Positions 1-5,142 of a stretch of 6,075 nt of DNA are shown one piece after another. Source of the DNA: Thermoplasmata archaeon (GTDB lineage Archaea > Thermoplasmatota > Thermoplasmata > Thermoplasmatales > Thermoplasmataceae); contig JAJZZQ010000093.1 of NCBI GenBank assembly GCA_021797525.1, positions 1 to 6,075 of the forward strand, read 5' to 3'. Position 1 is the stretch's first letter. Each line of letters starts with the position of its first letter. Made by a program: the position numbers and the translations under genes. The notes beneath the pieces are model-generated. The model worked only from the letters and a program-made list of their open reading frames with translations, made no database searches and had not been told where the DNA came from.

Positions 1-5
1 CTTAA

Positions 6-116
6 TCAGAGGGCTACACCCAGTTCCACACATCCCCGGAGTACGGCCTTGCCGCAACCAGCGTAAAGCCGGAATCGGGATACTTTCTGGCTGCACTGCA
101 CAATATTGAGAAATGA
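6..116 (+). pseudogene. C-terminal tail of an unidentified plus-strand gene, cut by the window edge
   Basis: This is an open frame of 36 codons that follows an in-frame TAA at positions 3-5 and ends with TGA at 114-116. Its composition is protein-like (for example SPEYGLAATSVKPESGYFL near the middle, then LHNIEK at the end) and it contains no convincing start, so it reads as the end of a gene lying mostly outside the window. Adding one G to the GGG at 10-12 would join it to the open frame beginning at base 1 and bypass the TAA. That is the same kind of lesion seen more clearly elsewhere in this window, but here it is only a suggestion. I do not recognise the family. It could also be chance open frame. 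Confidence 0.3.
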
Positions 117-197
117 GTACTCCCATACTACATAACTGGAATGTGGATAATCTGCGCATTCGATCCACTGTTCTCCTAAGGATTGTCACCTTTGTAA

Positions 198-584
198 TCA
201 TTCCTTCCACCGATAATCGATGAACTTACCTGAAAAATGGAAAACCCAGGAACCCAACCTCTGTATCATTGCGGGAACGGACAATCGCCCTGAAACCTCT
301 CTTTTCCTCCTCGGGAAATTGTATTTGATGTAGCAATCCTCATGATTTATATGCAGACCCTGAATTATGACCACTTCGTATGAAACCACCGAAAGCGGTA
401 TTCCCGAGTTAAAGATCTCAATGCTTTCAATGCCGCTAAGCTCTACGAACCTACTCTGCACCGGTGCAAATATCAGGATGTATTCATTGTGGCACCAGTC
501 ATAGGATTCATTTATCCTATAGAATAAGACTCCTCTTTCGATTTGAGAATTCGTCCTAAATTGTAAAATGATAACCCGGTTCAC
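198..584 (-). CDS. Hypothetical protein, 128 aa
   Basis: I do not recognise this protein. The frame opens with GTG (582-584) and ends with TGA (198-200). The start is supported by GGTGAG about 8 nt upstream (plus-strand CTCACC, 589-594), which matches the archaeal Shine-Dalgarno consensus. The sequence alternates short hydrophobic stretches (RVIILQF near residues 3-9, YILIFAPVQ near 35-43, SYEVVIIQGLHI near 68-79) with charged loops, suggesting a small beta-rich soluble domain. A basic patch (PRRKRE, about 91-96) follows. There is no signal peptide or clear membrane helix. The gene is divergent from the tyrosine recombinase, with about 80 bp between them, so it may belong to the same mobile element. 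That it is a real gene is likely; its function is unknown. Confidence 0.6.
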   Translation of the reverse strand: MNRVIILQFRTNSQIERGVLFYRINESYDWCHNEYILIFAPVQSRFVELSGIESIEIFNSGIPLSVVSYEVVIIQGLHINHEDCYIKYNFPRRKREVSGRLSVPAMIQRLGSWVFHFSGKFIDYRWKE

Positions 585-664
585 TTATAATCTCACCAGA
601 AAAGTTATCCCCGAAAGGAATGACAATACTAAAATACCCATTTGACAATTGAAAATTCGCTAAA
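585..664. promoter_or_regulatory. Divergent intergenic promoter region
   Basis: This 80-bp A/T-rich spacer separates two divergent genes. CTAAAATA at about 629-636 lies roughly 30 bp before the recombinase ATG and is a plausible TATA-like box for a leaderless transcript, since no Shine-Dalgarno precedes that ATG. Read on the minus strand the same stretch gives TATTTTAG, which could serve the 128-aa gene, whose message carries a Shine-Dalgarno at 589-594. These are pattern-based assignments; no operator is obvious. Confidence 0.35.
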
Positions 665-1279
665 ATGCCAAAGGTTGGTATCACTGAAGAACAGCTAGAA
701 AGACTCTACCAGGTCATTCCTGTAGTCAATTATGAAAGGGACGTTCTCCTATACAGGATGTTATGGAACTTAGGTGGCCGAGTCAGCGAAATCCTGGACA
801 TCAAGGTTGAAGATCTTAACAAGCACGTTTCCCAGGGAAGGATGGAATGCTGGATCAATATTCGGGTCCTCAAGCGCAAGATTCCATATGAACACCGGGT
901 GTTCATAAATGAAGGCCTTATGCTGGCCATTGAATCATACTGCCAAAAAATTGGAATAACTTCCGGTTACATTTTCACCATAACCAGGCAGGAGGTCTAC
1001 CACATATGCAGGCGTGATGGTCACCAGATCGGGATCCCGAAACTTGGCCCGCACAAGTTCAGGCATGGCCTTGGCCAGTACCTCATGAATACCAGGAGAG
1101 TCTCTCCCAATCTTGTCGCAGACAGATTGGGTCATTCCTCACCAAGGATGACAGTGCAGTTTTATGGTTCTGTATCAGATGATGCCAGGAGATCTATAGT
1201 TGGAGATATCGAGCCACCGCGGAAGGAAAATGACCCCGACCTTATGAAGGAAAATCTTGAAAAGAGATGGAAAAATTAA
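665..1279 (+). CDS. Tyrosine recombinase/integrase, catalytic domain only
   Basis: Tyrosine recombinases cut and rejoin DNA through a covalent 3'-phosphotyrosine intermediate. All expected active-site residues are visible: Arg I at R39 (GGRVSEIL), a beta-hairpin lysine at K70 or K72 (RVLKRK), H130 and R133 in HKFRHG, H157 in RLGHSSP, and the nucleophile Y167 in VQFYG. A charged tail of about 37 residues follows. At 204 aa it is shorter than typical Xer/XerA proteins (about 280-300 aa) because it lacks the N-terminal SAM-like core-binding domain. The frame cannot extend upstream, since TGA lies at 650-652, so this is either a native minimal form or an old truncation. No Shine-Dalgarno is present, suggesting leaderless translation. 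It is probably the integrase of a mobile element; whether it is active cannot be read from the sequence. Confidence 0.88.
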   Translation: MPKVGITEEQLERLYQVIPVVNYERDVLLYRMLWNLGGRVSEILDIKVEDLNKHVSQGRMECWINIRVLKRKIPYEHRVFINEGLMLAIESYCQKIGITSGYIFTITRQEVYHICRRDGHQIGIPKLGPHKFRHGLGQYLMNTRRVSPNLVADRLGHSSPRMTVQFYGSVSDDARRSIVGDIEPPRKENDPDLMKENLEKRWKN

Positions 1280-1474
1280 CTTGAACGCTCCCGTAGCAGA
1301 AATACAACAAAACTGACTACTCGGAAATATGGCCTGATTTATGCCATAATAATTTACCGGTCCTTCAGTTATGGAACGATGTTGTTTGGTTCATCTGTCC
1401 TCGAGGAGATCATGTTCCTGGCTGCAGTATTTTCTCTTATGATCCTAGGGCTGAAAAGACTTGTAAACTCTTGA
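1280..1474 (+). pseudogene. Membrane-protein remnant (or 31-aa membrane peptide) behind the recombinase
   Basis: The recombinase reading frame stays open for 64 more codons after its TAA and ends at TGA 1472-1474. The added stretch is membrane-like: a hydrophobic run around KYGLIYAIIIY (about 1325-1357), then ATG at 1379 opening a 31-codon frame with a second hydrophobic segment (IMFLAAVFSLMILGLKRL) and a basic end, as in a C-terminal transmembrane helix. The only ATG in this frame is at 1379, and no Shine-Dalgarno precedes it. The likeliest reading is the C-terminal remnant of a membrane protein whose beginning was replaced by the recombinase. A genuine 31-aa membrane peptide starting at 1379 is the alternative. 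Family not recognised. Confidence 0.35.
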
Positions 1475-1620
1475 ACCCGGAAAGCATAAGCTACAAGACA
1501 GGAAGCTAATTCAAGTTAGATGCTCTCAAGAATGGCGAGGAAATTGCGAAAGAGCATCATAACAGGTCTCTCGTAGATGCCTATGACTTTGCCATTGAAG
1601 AGCACAAAGGCAAATTCTGA
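1471..1620 (+). pseudogene. Degraded soluble gene fragment with internal stop
   Basis: From TTG at 1471 a short frame (LNPESISYKTGS) runs to TAA at 1507-1509. The same frame then continues for 36 codons without any ATG, GTG or TTG and ends at TGA 1618-1620. The second part looks coding, with an amphipathic pattern (DALKNGEEIAKEHH, then DAYDFAIEEHKGKF). The last block loosely resembles the start of RelA/SpoT-type or other HD phosphohydrolase domains (an AxxFAxxxHxGQ-like run), but that resemblance is short and the protein ends just there. I treat it as a fragment of an unidentified gene broken by an ochre codon. Confidence 0.3.
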
Positions 1621-1624
1621 GGTC

Positions 1625-1631
1625 CAAAAAA
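1625..1631 (-). terminator. Oligo-T terminator of the three-gene operon
   Basis: On the minus strand the TAA of the 385-aa gene is followed at once by a run of six T (plus-strand A6 at 1626-1631). Archaeal RNA polymerase commonly terminates at such T-runs without a hairpin. No stem-loop is visible. The run is short, so efficiency is uncertain. Confidence 0.4.
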
Positions 1632-1632
1632 T

Positions 1633-2790
1633 TTAACGAATATTCCTCATCCTGGAATTAACCTGCTTTAGGTCATTCCTGAATTCTTCTCTTTCAAGCT
1701 TTGTGACAGTATCCTTCGGGTCACTAATGACTTGTTCTATTGCTGCCTGGGTTTGTTTTGCATTATATATTTCCGCCAGTCTCTTTTTACGATCAAGAGA
1801 TAAAGTTGAGTCTTCTCCAGACACTTTACTGACCCAGTTTTCAAACTCGTTTGACTTCATAAAGTTAGCATATTGGTAGTATAGAAAATCACCTTGATTC
1901 AGGATTTTAGGGTTGAAAACTTGGTTTTCTTTTAGTTTATCCAATATATGCTTCGGGAGAACAGGCCTTTTGTGTGAAGGCCCTACAATAGAGACTTGAT
2001 TCATTAGTGCTAACAGATCCTCAGATGACACCTCCTCGCCTGCCTTCTTCTTCTCTTTCTGACTGTAAACGTAAAGGGAATAAGACTCAGAACCTGTGTC
2101 TTTTTGGAGTTTTCTGGAAATTTGAGACACAAGAGAATAGCCGGTCCCCGAAAAAGTACCGCCCTCAAAATCACAAATATATACGCCATCCGCCCCAAAT
2201 CTGGAAACATAGCTATCAATCAATTTTGGAATTCCATCCCTTGTGTAATACGAGGGCAAGAAATATCCTATCTTACCGCCGCCTTCACCGAGGCTGGTCA
2301 TCTCTGAAATCCTTTGACCTATTAAGTTATCAAATTCTACAAGATCATCTGGCGAATCATTTTTGAGAAACTCTATGTGAGGCAGCGTAACGATGTCCAC
2401 CATGGGGTGACTATAAATCATATCAACTACAAATTCAGCTATCTTGTCAAGGTTCTCTTTAAGGTTGGTGAAACCTGATCCATCTGACCTGGAAATCCTA
2501 ACAAAAACGATATTTATTCTGTTTCTGTTCAGGTTTCCTCTCACCCGTTCATTGATAAAATTGTTTCTCAAGCTATTCTTGCCATCAATATCCTCTATTT
2601 CCTTGAGTGTGAGAGTTATGACCGCCTCATTAATTGGTGAGGTAACTCCCAACTTCTTGCTTGGATAATGAGGAATCTTTACTAATCCACTGATTGATTT
2701 TCCACCAGTAGCAAGTTCAGTTTTCCTAATCAGATAACCTAAGTTACTGTTTTCTTCTTGGTCCCTCAGTTTGACTACATATTTTTTCAT
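1633..2790 (-). CDS. Uncharacterised 385-aa protein, possible TIM-barrel-like fold; operon gene 3
   Basis: I cannot assign this protein to a family. After a lysine-rich N-terminal part, residues 90-275 alternate predicted strands and helices: strand INIVFVRIS (92-100), helix about 108-127, strand VDIVTLPHI (131-139), helix about 149-165, strand KIGYFLPSYY (173-182), helix about 186-198, strand DGVYICDFEGG (201-211), helix about 219-230, strand SYSLYVY (236-242), and QVSIVGPSHK (265-274). Acidic or polar residues sit at strand ends (D131, H138, D207, E209), as is usual for (beta/alpha) barrel enzymes. The C-terminal 110 residues are helical and highly charged (from about 313), perhaps an RNA, DNA or partner-binding tail. 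The start ATG overlaps the upstream stop as TAATG, and AGGTGA sits 6 nt before it, so the start is secure. Expression must be coupled to the 88-aa gene. A tRNA-guanine transglycosylase/DpdA-like barrel is conceivable but unproven. Confidence 0.8.
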   Translation of the reverse strand: MKKYVVKLRDQEENSNLGYLIRKTELATGGKSISGLVKIPHYPSKKLGVTSPINEAVITLTLKEIEDIDGKNSLRNNFINERVRGNLNRNRINIVFVRISRSDGSGFTNLKENLDKIAEFVVDMIYSHPMVDIVTLPHIEFLKNDSPDDLVEFDNLIGQRISEMTSLGEGGGKIGYFLPSYYTRDGIPKLIDSYVSRFGADGVYICDFEGGTFSGTGYSLVSQISRKLQKDTGSESYSLYVYSQKEKKKAGEEVSSEDLLALMNQVSIVGPSHKRPVLPKHILDKLKENQVFNPKILNQGDFLYYQYANFMKSNEFENWVSKVSGEDSTLSLDRKKRLAEIYNAKQTQAAIEQVISDPKDTVTKLEREEFRNDLKQVNSRMRNIR

Positions 2791-3056
2791 TAGATTTCAC
2801 CTTCATCCAAAGAGTTGCCGTATTTGTCAATAGTGGCCCACTTGACTAAACCAACGCCATCGTTTAGAATATGCCTTACCATCAGGATAAAATGCTTATA
2901 TTCATGAACATAGAGTTCATTTGGTCTAACAGGAAATGATAGTAGTTTTCCCTTGTAAACAAAATTAATTTTTAGTTCTACAGGCGAGAATGGTTGCAGT
3001 GAAACGCTTCCACCTGCTTTCACTTCTCTTCTATCTTCTTCCGGACCGCTTGCCAT
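2790..3056 (-). CDS. Hypothetical 88-aa protein, operon gene 2
   Basis: This is a small acidic/basic mixed protein with no recognised domain. Residues 1-20 look disordered (MASGPEEDRREVKAGG), followed by beta-like stretches (LKINFVYKGKLLSFPV, about 28-43) and a histidine-containing helix-like block (VHEYKHFILMVRHIL, about 50-64). It ends with KWATIDKYGNSLDEGEI. The ATG is preceded by GGAG with 5-nt spacing, which lies inside the last codons of the upstream 171-aa gene; the gap between the two genes is 2 nt. Its stop overlaps the next gene's start (TAATG). The tight packing suggests that it is an obligate partner, possibly an adaptor or subunit, of the 385-aa protein. Function unknown. Confidence 0.75.
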   Translation of the reverse strand: MASGPEEDRREVKAGGSVSLQPFSPVELKINFVYKGKLLSFPVRPNELYVHEYKHFILMVRHILNDGVGLVKWATIDKYGNSLDEGEI

Positions 3057-3058
3057 TT

Positions 3059-3574
3059 CTACTCCATTGTAAGTGTTACTGTGTCCCCTTCTCTGTTTGC
3101 TTTGATCTTGCTCTTGGATTTTAGTTCCGACATCATTAACTCAATTTTTGGTTTGACCCTAGACTTAGTTGCCATTTCAGGAAACATGTGGTATGTTAGT
3201 ACCTCAAGTTTCTCGGCACTGAAGCCTCTCAGCAAGTTAACCAATGACATTATAGTGGACCTTGTGTCAGGATTAAGATAATCGACAATTTCATCGTATA
3301 TGCGGGCCCCTTTTGTGGTTAGAGAATATGTGTCGTTATTGACTGAATATATGTTCCTATTGAGAGGAGACTGAATTTTTTCCATTATTGATTCAGAAAA
3401 ATTCCCATAGTCGTGTGCGGTGAATTTGCCCTTAAAGTCTGTCACATTCGAAAGAATGTAAGAAATTTTCTGGACTTTAGTATGAGACATTTTACCTTTC
3501 CCTATGGATAGGATTGCAAGGTAATCCTCATCATCAAGATAATCCGGGATCTTGTCTTTAGACATATCAATCAA
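3059..3574 (-). CDS. Winged-helix candidate (YwgA/Panacea-like), operon gene 1, 171 aa
   Basis: This is the first gene of the three-gene operon. Residues 15-65 fit a helical DNA- or protein-binding fold: DYLAILSIGKG (17-27), then KVQKISYIL (33-41) and HDYGNFSESI (54-63). The combination 'K.QK..Y.L ... YG.FS' is typical of YwgA-like and Panacea (DUF4065-like) proteins, which often occur as antitoxin or regulatory parts of toxin-antitoxin and defence loci. A wing-like segment follows (YSLTTKGARIYDEI, 83-96), with basic helices at the C-terminus. The family link is by motif only. TTG at 3572-3574 is preferred as the start because GGAGGG (plus CCCTCC, 3584-3589) lies 9 nt upstream; the in-frame ATG at 3563-3565 is 18 nt away and is the alternative. 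As the leading gene it may autoregulate the operon or neutralise one of its partners. Confidence 0.72.
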   Translation of the reverse strand: MIDMSKDKIPDYLDDEDYLAILSIGKGKMSHTKVQKISYILSNVTDFKGKFTAHDYGNFSESIMEKIQSPLNRNIYSVNNDTYSLTTKGARIYDEIVDYLNPDTRSTIMSLVNLLRGFSAEKLEVLTYHMFPEMATKSRVKPKIELMMSELKSKSKIKANREGDTVTLTME

Positions 3575-3583
3575 ACCAATATA

Positions 3584-3589
3584 CCCTCC
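3584..3589 (-). promoter_or_regulatory. Strong Shine-Dalgarno deciding a TTG start
   Basis: GGAGGG on the minus strand lies 9 nt before the TTG at 3572-3574. This spacing favours TTG over the downstream ATG at 3563-3565 as the start of the 171-aa protein. Confidence 0.6.
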
Positions 3590-3640
3590 AAAGATAGATA
3601 GTTTCCGTGCTATGAAGGACTACGCCAACACGCACTCGGT

Positions 3641-3653
3641 AAACTTATAAAGT
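3641..3653 (-). promoter_or_regulatory. TATA-type promoter of the three-gene operon
   Basis: ACTTTATAAGTTT on the minus strand is a good archaeal TATA box. A start site about 25 nt downstream, near 3622, would give a leader of roughly 48 nt containing the GGAGGG Shine-Dalgarno. No other TATA box in the gap is better placed. The assignment is by pattern and position only. Confidence 0.5.
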
Positions 3654-3670
3654 TAATGTCCAGTCATTAA
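3653..3670. repeat. Inverted repeat beside the operon TATA box (operator candidate)
   Basis: The arms TTAATG (3653-3658) and CATTAA (3665-3670) are perfect inverted repeats around a 6-bp centre (TCCAGT). The element abuts the upstream edge of the TATA box at 3641-3653, where TFB or a repressor would bind. The gene 1 product, a winged-helix candidate, is an obvious possible ligand. A second, looser inverted pair links GTCCAGT (3658-3664) to ACTGGAC (3709-3715). Short A/T-rich palindromes are common, so chance is possible. Confidence 0.35.
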
Positions 3671-3704
3671 TATAAAATTTTGCAATGTTTGTCTTTATAC
3701 AAAT

Positions 3705-3926
3705 CTAAACTGGACTTTTGATAGGTCTCCTCAACCAAAGGAGTATATTTATCAAATCAGATGCCTCTTGCATAGTCAAGGCGCTAATTCCCTTATTTTC
3801 ATCCTTCAGATGAGCCATGAGAGATAATCCGACGGTTTCCTGTGTCTCCCAGGTATCCTCGAGCTGCACTATATACATGATTTGCTCAATGGTACTGGTA
3901 GCTTCCTTTAAAACGATATCCCTCAT
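3705..3926 (-). CDS. Hypothetical 73-aa helical protein, coupled to upstream membrane gene
   Basis: This is a small, mainly helical protein that I do not recognise. The C-terminal block LTMQEASDLINILLWLRRP (about 50-68) resembles the short 'LTxxEASxLIxxL' helix-turn-helix-like module found at the ends of many small phage and plasmid proteins; this is a motif impression, not a family assignment. The N-terminal half (MRDIVLKEATSTIEQIMYIV) is amphipathic helix. ATG at 3924-3926 overlaps the stop of the upstream membrane gene as ATGA, and GAGG lies 8 nt before it, so the start is well supported and translation is likely coupled. It ends at TAG 3705-3707, about 50 bp before the promoter of the next operon on the same strand. 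Confidence 0.6.
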   Translation of the reverse strand: MRDIVLKEATSTIEQIMYIVQLEDTWETQETVGLSLMAHLKDENKGISALTMQEASDLINILLWLRRPIKSPV

Positions 3927-4146
3927 TGAATTTTCCTCATAGCATTTGCAAATCTTGCCAGTGCAGGAAATACAACAATGATCACTACCAATCCGCTGAG
4001 AAGTGGCAGCATGTATCCAAACCCTGTCGATATGGCAGTCTTGTTGGCCACGTCAGCAAAGTAGAATAGAATTCCTCCCAAGGTACCCCGATTATCTCCT
4101 CGATGATGAACTCAATGACATCTGATGCTCCATAGCCTGTCACCAT
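3923..4146 (-). pseudogene. Small two-helix membrane protein, split by a frameshift in a G-run (74 aa if repaired)
   Basis: Two minus-strand frames join into one sensible protein. The first starts at ATG 4144-4146 and reads MVTGYGASDVIEFIIEEIIG. The second, starting at the GGT of 4085-4087, reads GTLGGILFYFADVANKTAIS and ends with LARFANAMRKIQ before TGA 3923-3925. They meet at a GGGG run (plus C4, 4086-4089); one additional G gives a continuous 74-aa protein with two membrane helices (about IIGGTLGGILFYFA and YMLPLLSGLVVIIVVF) and a short basic tail. The stop overlaps the start of the 73-aa gene (ATGA). Such small membrane proteins are common in archaeal viruses and plasmids, but I do not recognise this one. 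Either the gene is truly broken or one G was lost in assembly. An alternative is that it is the C-terminal end of a larger transporter, but an upstream in-frame TAA and a TATA box argue for a small gene. Confidence 0.5.
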
Positions 4147-4185
4147 ATAGTATTCCCATAGAAGTTATTCTAATATTCGTTCTCA

Positions 4186-4196
4186 TATTTTAAAGG
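4186..4196 (-). promoter_or_regulatory. TATA-like box for the small membrane-protein operon
   Basis: CCTTTAAAATA on the minus strand is a reasonable archaeal TATA box. A start site about 25 nt downstream (near 4165) would leave a leader of roughly 19 nt before ATG 4146. Only a weak GGGA precedes that ATG. Confidence 0.35.
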
Positions 4197-4200
4197 ATTT

Positions 4201-4386
4201 TAAGCCGGTAATGTCCCCACTTTTCCATCATTTTACTGGTTAGTGTATCTGCGATTTGATTTTCGATTTCATTAATTAACTGGCCTTAATGCATATAGTT
4301 TAATGCTCAGCCATTGCGCTGTCTCAATTTCTCATTTCACTTGCTCACCACTCCGTTAATTCATTTAATCGAATATCTGGCTGCCT
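4201..4386. other. A/T-rich divergent intergenic region, no gene seen
   Basis: This stretch separates the minus-strand membrane operon from the plus-strand methyltransferase. It is rich in stop codons on both strands and contains A/T palindromes such as CATTAATTAA near 4271-4280. CATTTAATC at about 4362-4370 lies roughly 20 bp before the methyltransferase GTG and could be part of its promoter. I see no RNA gene, repeat array or conserved reading frame. Confidence 0.4.
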
Positions 4387-4494
4387 GTGAAATCAGTTTT
4401 CAGGTATTACGGGGGCAAATTCAACCAGCTCAAGGACATACTTGCAATTCTCCAGGAAAATCTAGACCAATTTGATGTAGTTGTTGATGTATTC

Positions 4495-4499
4495 GGGGG
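4495..4499 (+). other. G5 tract, frameshift site in methyltransferase motif I
   Basis: With five G the frame reads VFGGQVRYC and stops. With six G it reads VFGGSGKVLLN, a perfect motif I. The lesion is therefore a one-base contraction of this tract. Confidence 0.8.
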
Positions 4500-4688
4500 T
4501 CAGGTAAGGTATTGCTGAATATACCGGACGAATGGAAAAAATTGAGGGTTTACAATGATATAAATGAAGACCTTTACACAACATTCCAAGTCCTGCAGGA
4601 CCCAAAAAAGAGATCTTCCCTGGAGAAGAAACTGAGGATGGCCTTTGCGCATGAAAAAGTGTTCAAGGAAATGAAGGCCACCAGGTAT

Positions 4689-4694
4689 GGGGGG
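4689..4694 (+). other. G6 tract, second frameshift site in the methyltransferase
   Basis: With six G the frame departs into RYGGIWTRLSACF. With seven G it reads RYGGDMDTAFSLLYLQ and continues to the natural stop at 5144-5146. This is again a one-base contraction of a G run. Confidence 0.75.
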
Positions 4695-5142
4695 ATATGG
4701 ACACGGCTTTCAGCCTGCTTTACCTGCAGACATTTTCATTCATGGGTGACGGCACAACCTTTGGCAGGAGATACAAGGGCCGCACCAGGATGTCAAGGTT
4801 CACCATTGAGAATTTCATTTATGTTAAGGACTGGACCATTGAGAACAGGGACTTCTGGAACCTTATGAAGTTGTACAACAAGCCTCGGGTGTTGTTTTAC
4901 CTGGATCCGCCACACCTGTCGTCCGGAAAGAAATACAAACACAGCTTTGGCCTGGAAGACCTCCGGGATCTGAAGAAATCCATGGACCAGCTCACAGGAT
5001 CCTATCTGTTGAATCTGTCTTCGTATGACCGGGGAATGGAAGAGATCTTCGGAGCTCCTAACAAGGTGATCGAGTATGCCAATTCCCTGGTAGATAATGG
5101 CAGGAAACGTTGGGGTTGTGGATATTGGTGGAAGTTTGATAC

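Noticed and set aside
730..1135. Minus-strand open frames of 66 codons opposite the recombinase
   Set aside because: They lie wholly antisense to a gene with a complete catalytic motif set and show no protein-like features of their own.
2007..2668. Plus-strand open frames inside the 385-aa gene (2007-2366, 2104-2307, 2444-2668) and a minus frame at 2010-2219
   Set aside because: They are antisense or out-of-frame shadows of a well-supported gene. They lack Shine-Dalgarno or promoter signals and have low-complexity, basic or Ser/Phe/Leu-rich translations.
1633..2790. Naming the 385-aa gene as a tRNA-guanine transglycosylase or DpdA
   Set aside because: Only the general barrel-like pattern fits; the zinc-binding Cys/His set and recognisable catalytic motif are not visible.
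3081..3281. Plus-strand 66-codon frame opposite the 171-aa gene
   Set aside because: It is an antisense shadow; its hydrophobic look comes from the complement of charged codons.
1299..3978. Identical 12-mer GAAATACAACAA at 1299-1310 and 3967-3978, considered as att-type direct repeats flanking the operon
   Set aside because: It is short and A-rich, and the second copy lies inside the coding sequence of the membrane protein, where it is explained by codons. Without a comparison genome it is not distinguishable from chance.
4512..4868. TTG-started 118-aa gene and an independent 149-aa gene starting at 4697
   Set aside because: Both are pieces of one D12 methyltransferase separated by G-run frameshifts. 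Their apparent starts lie inside conserved motifs, and the 118-aa frame runs out of homology after about residue 60.
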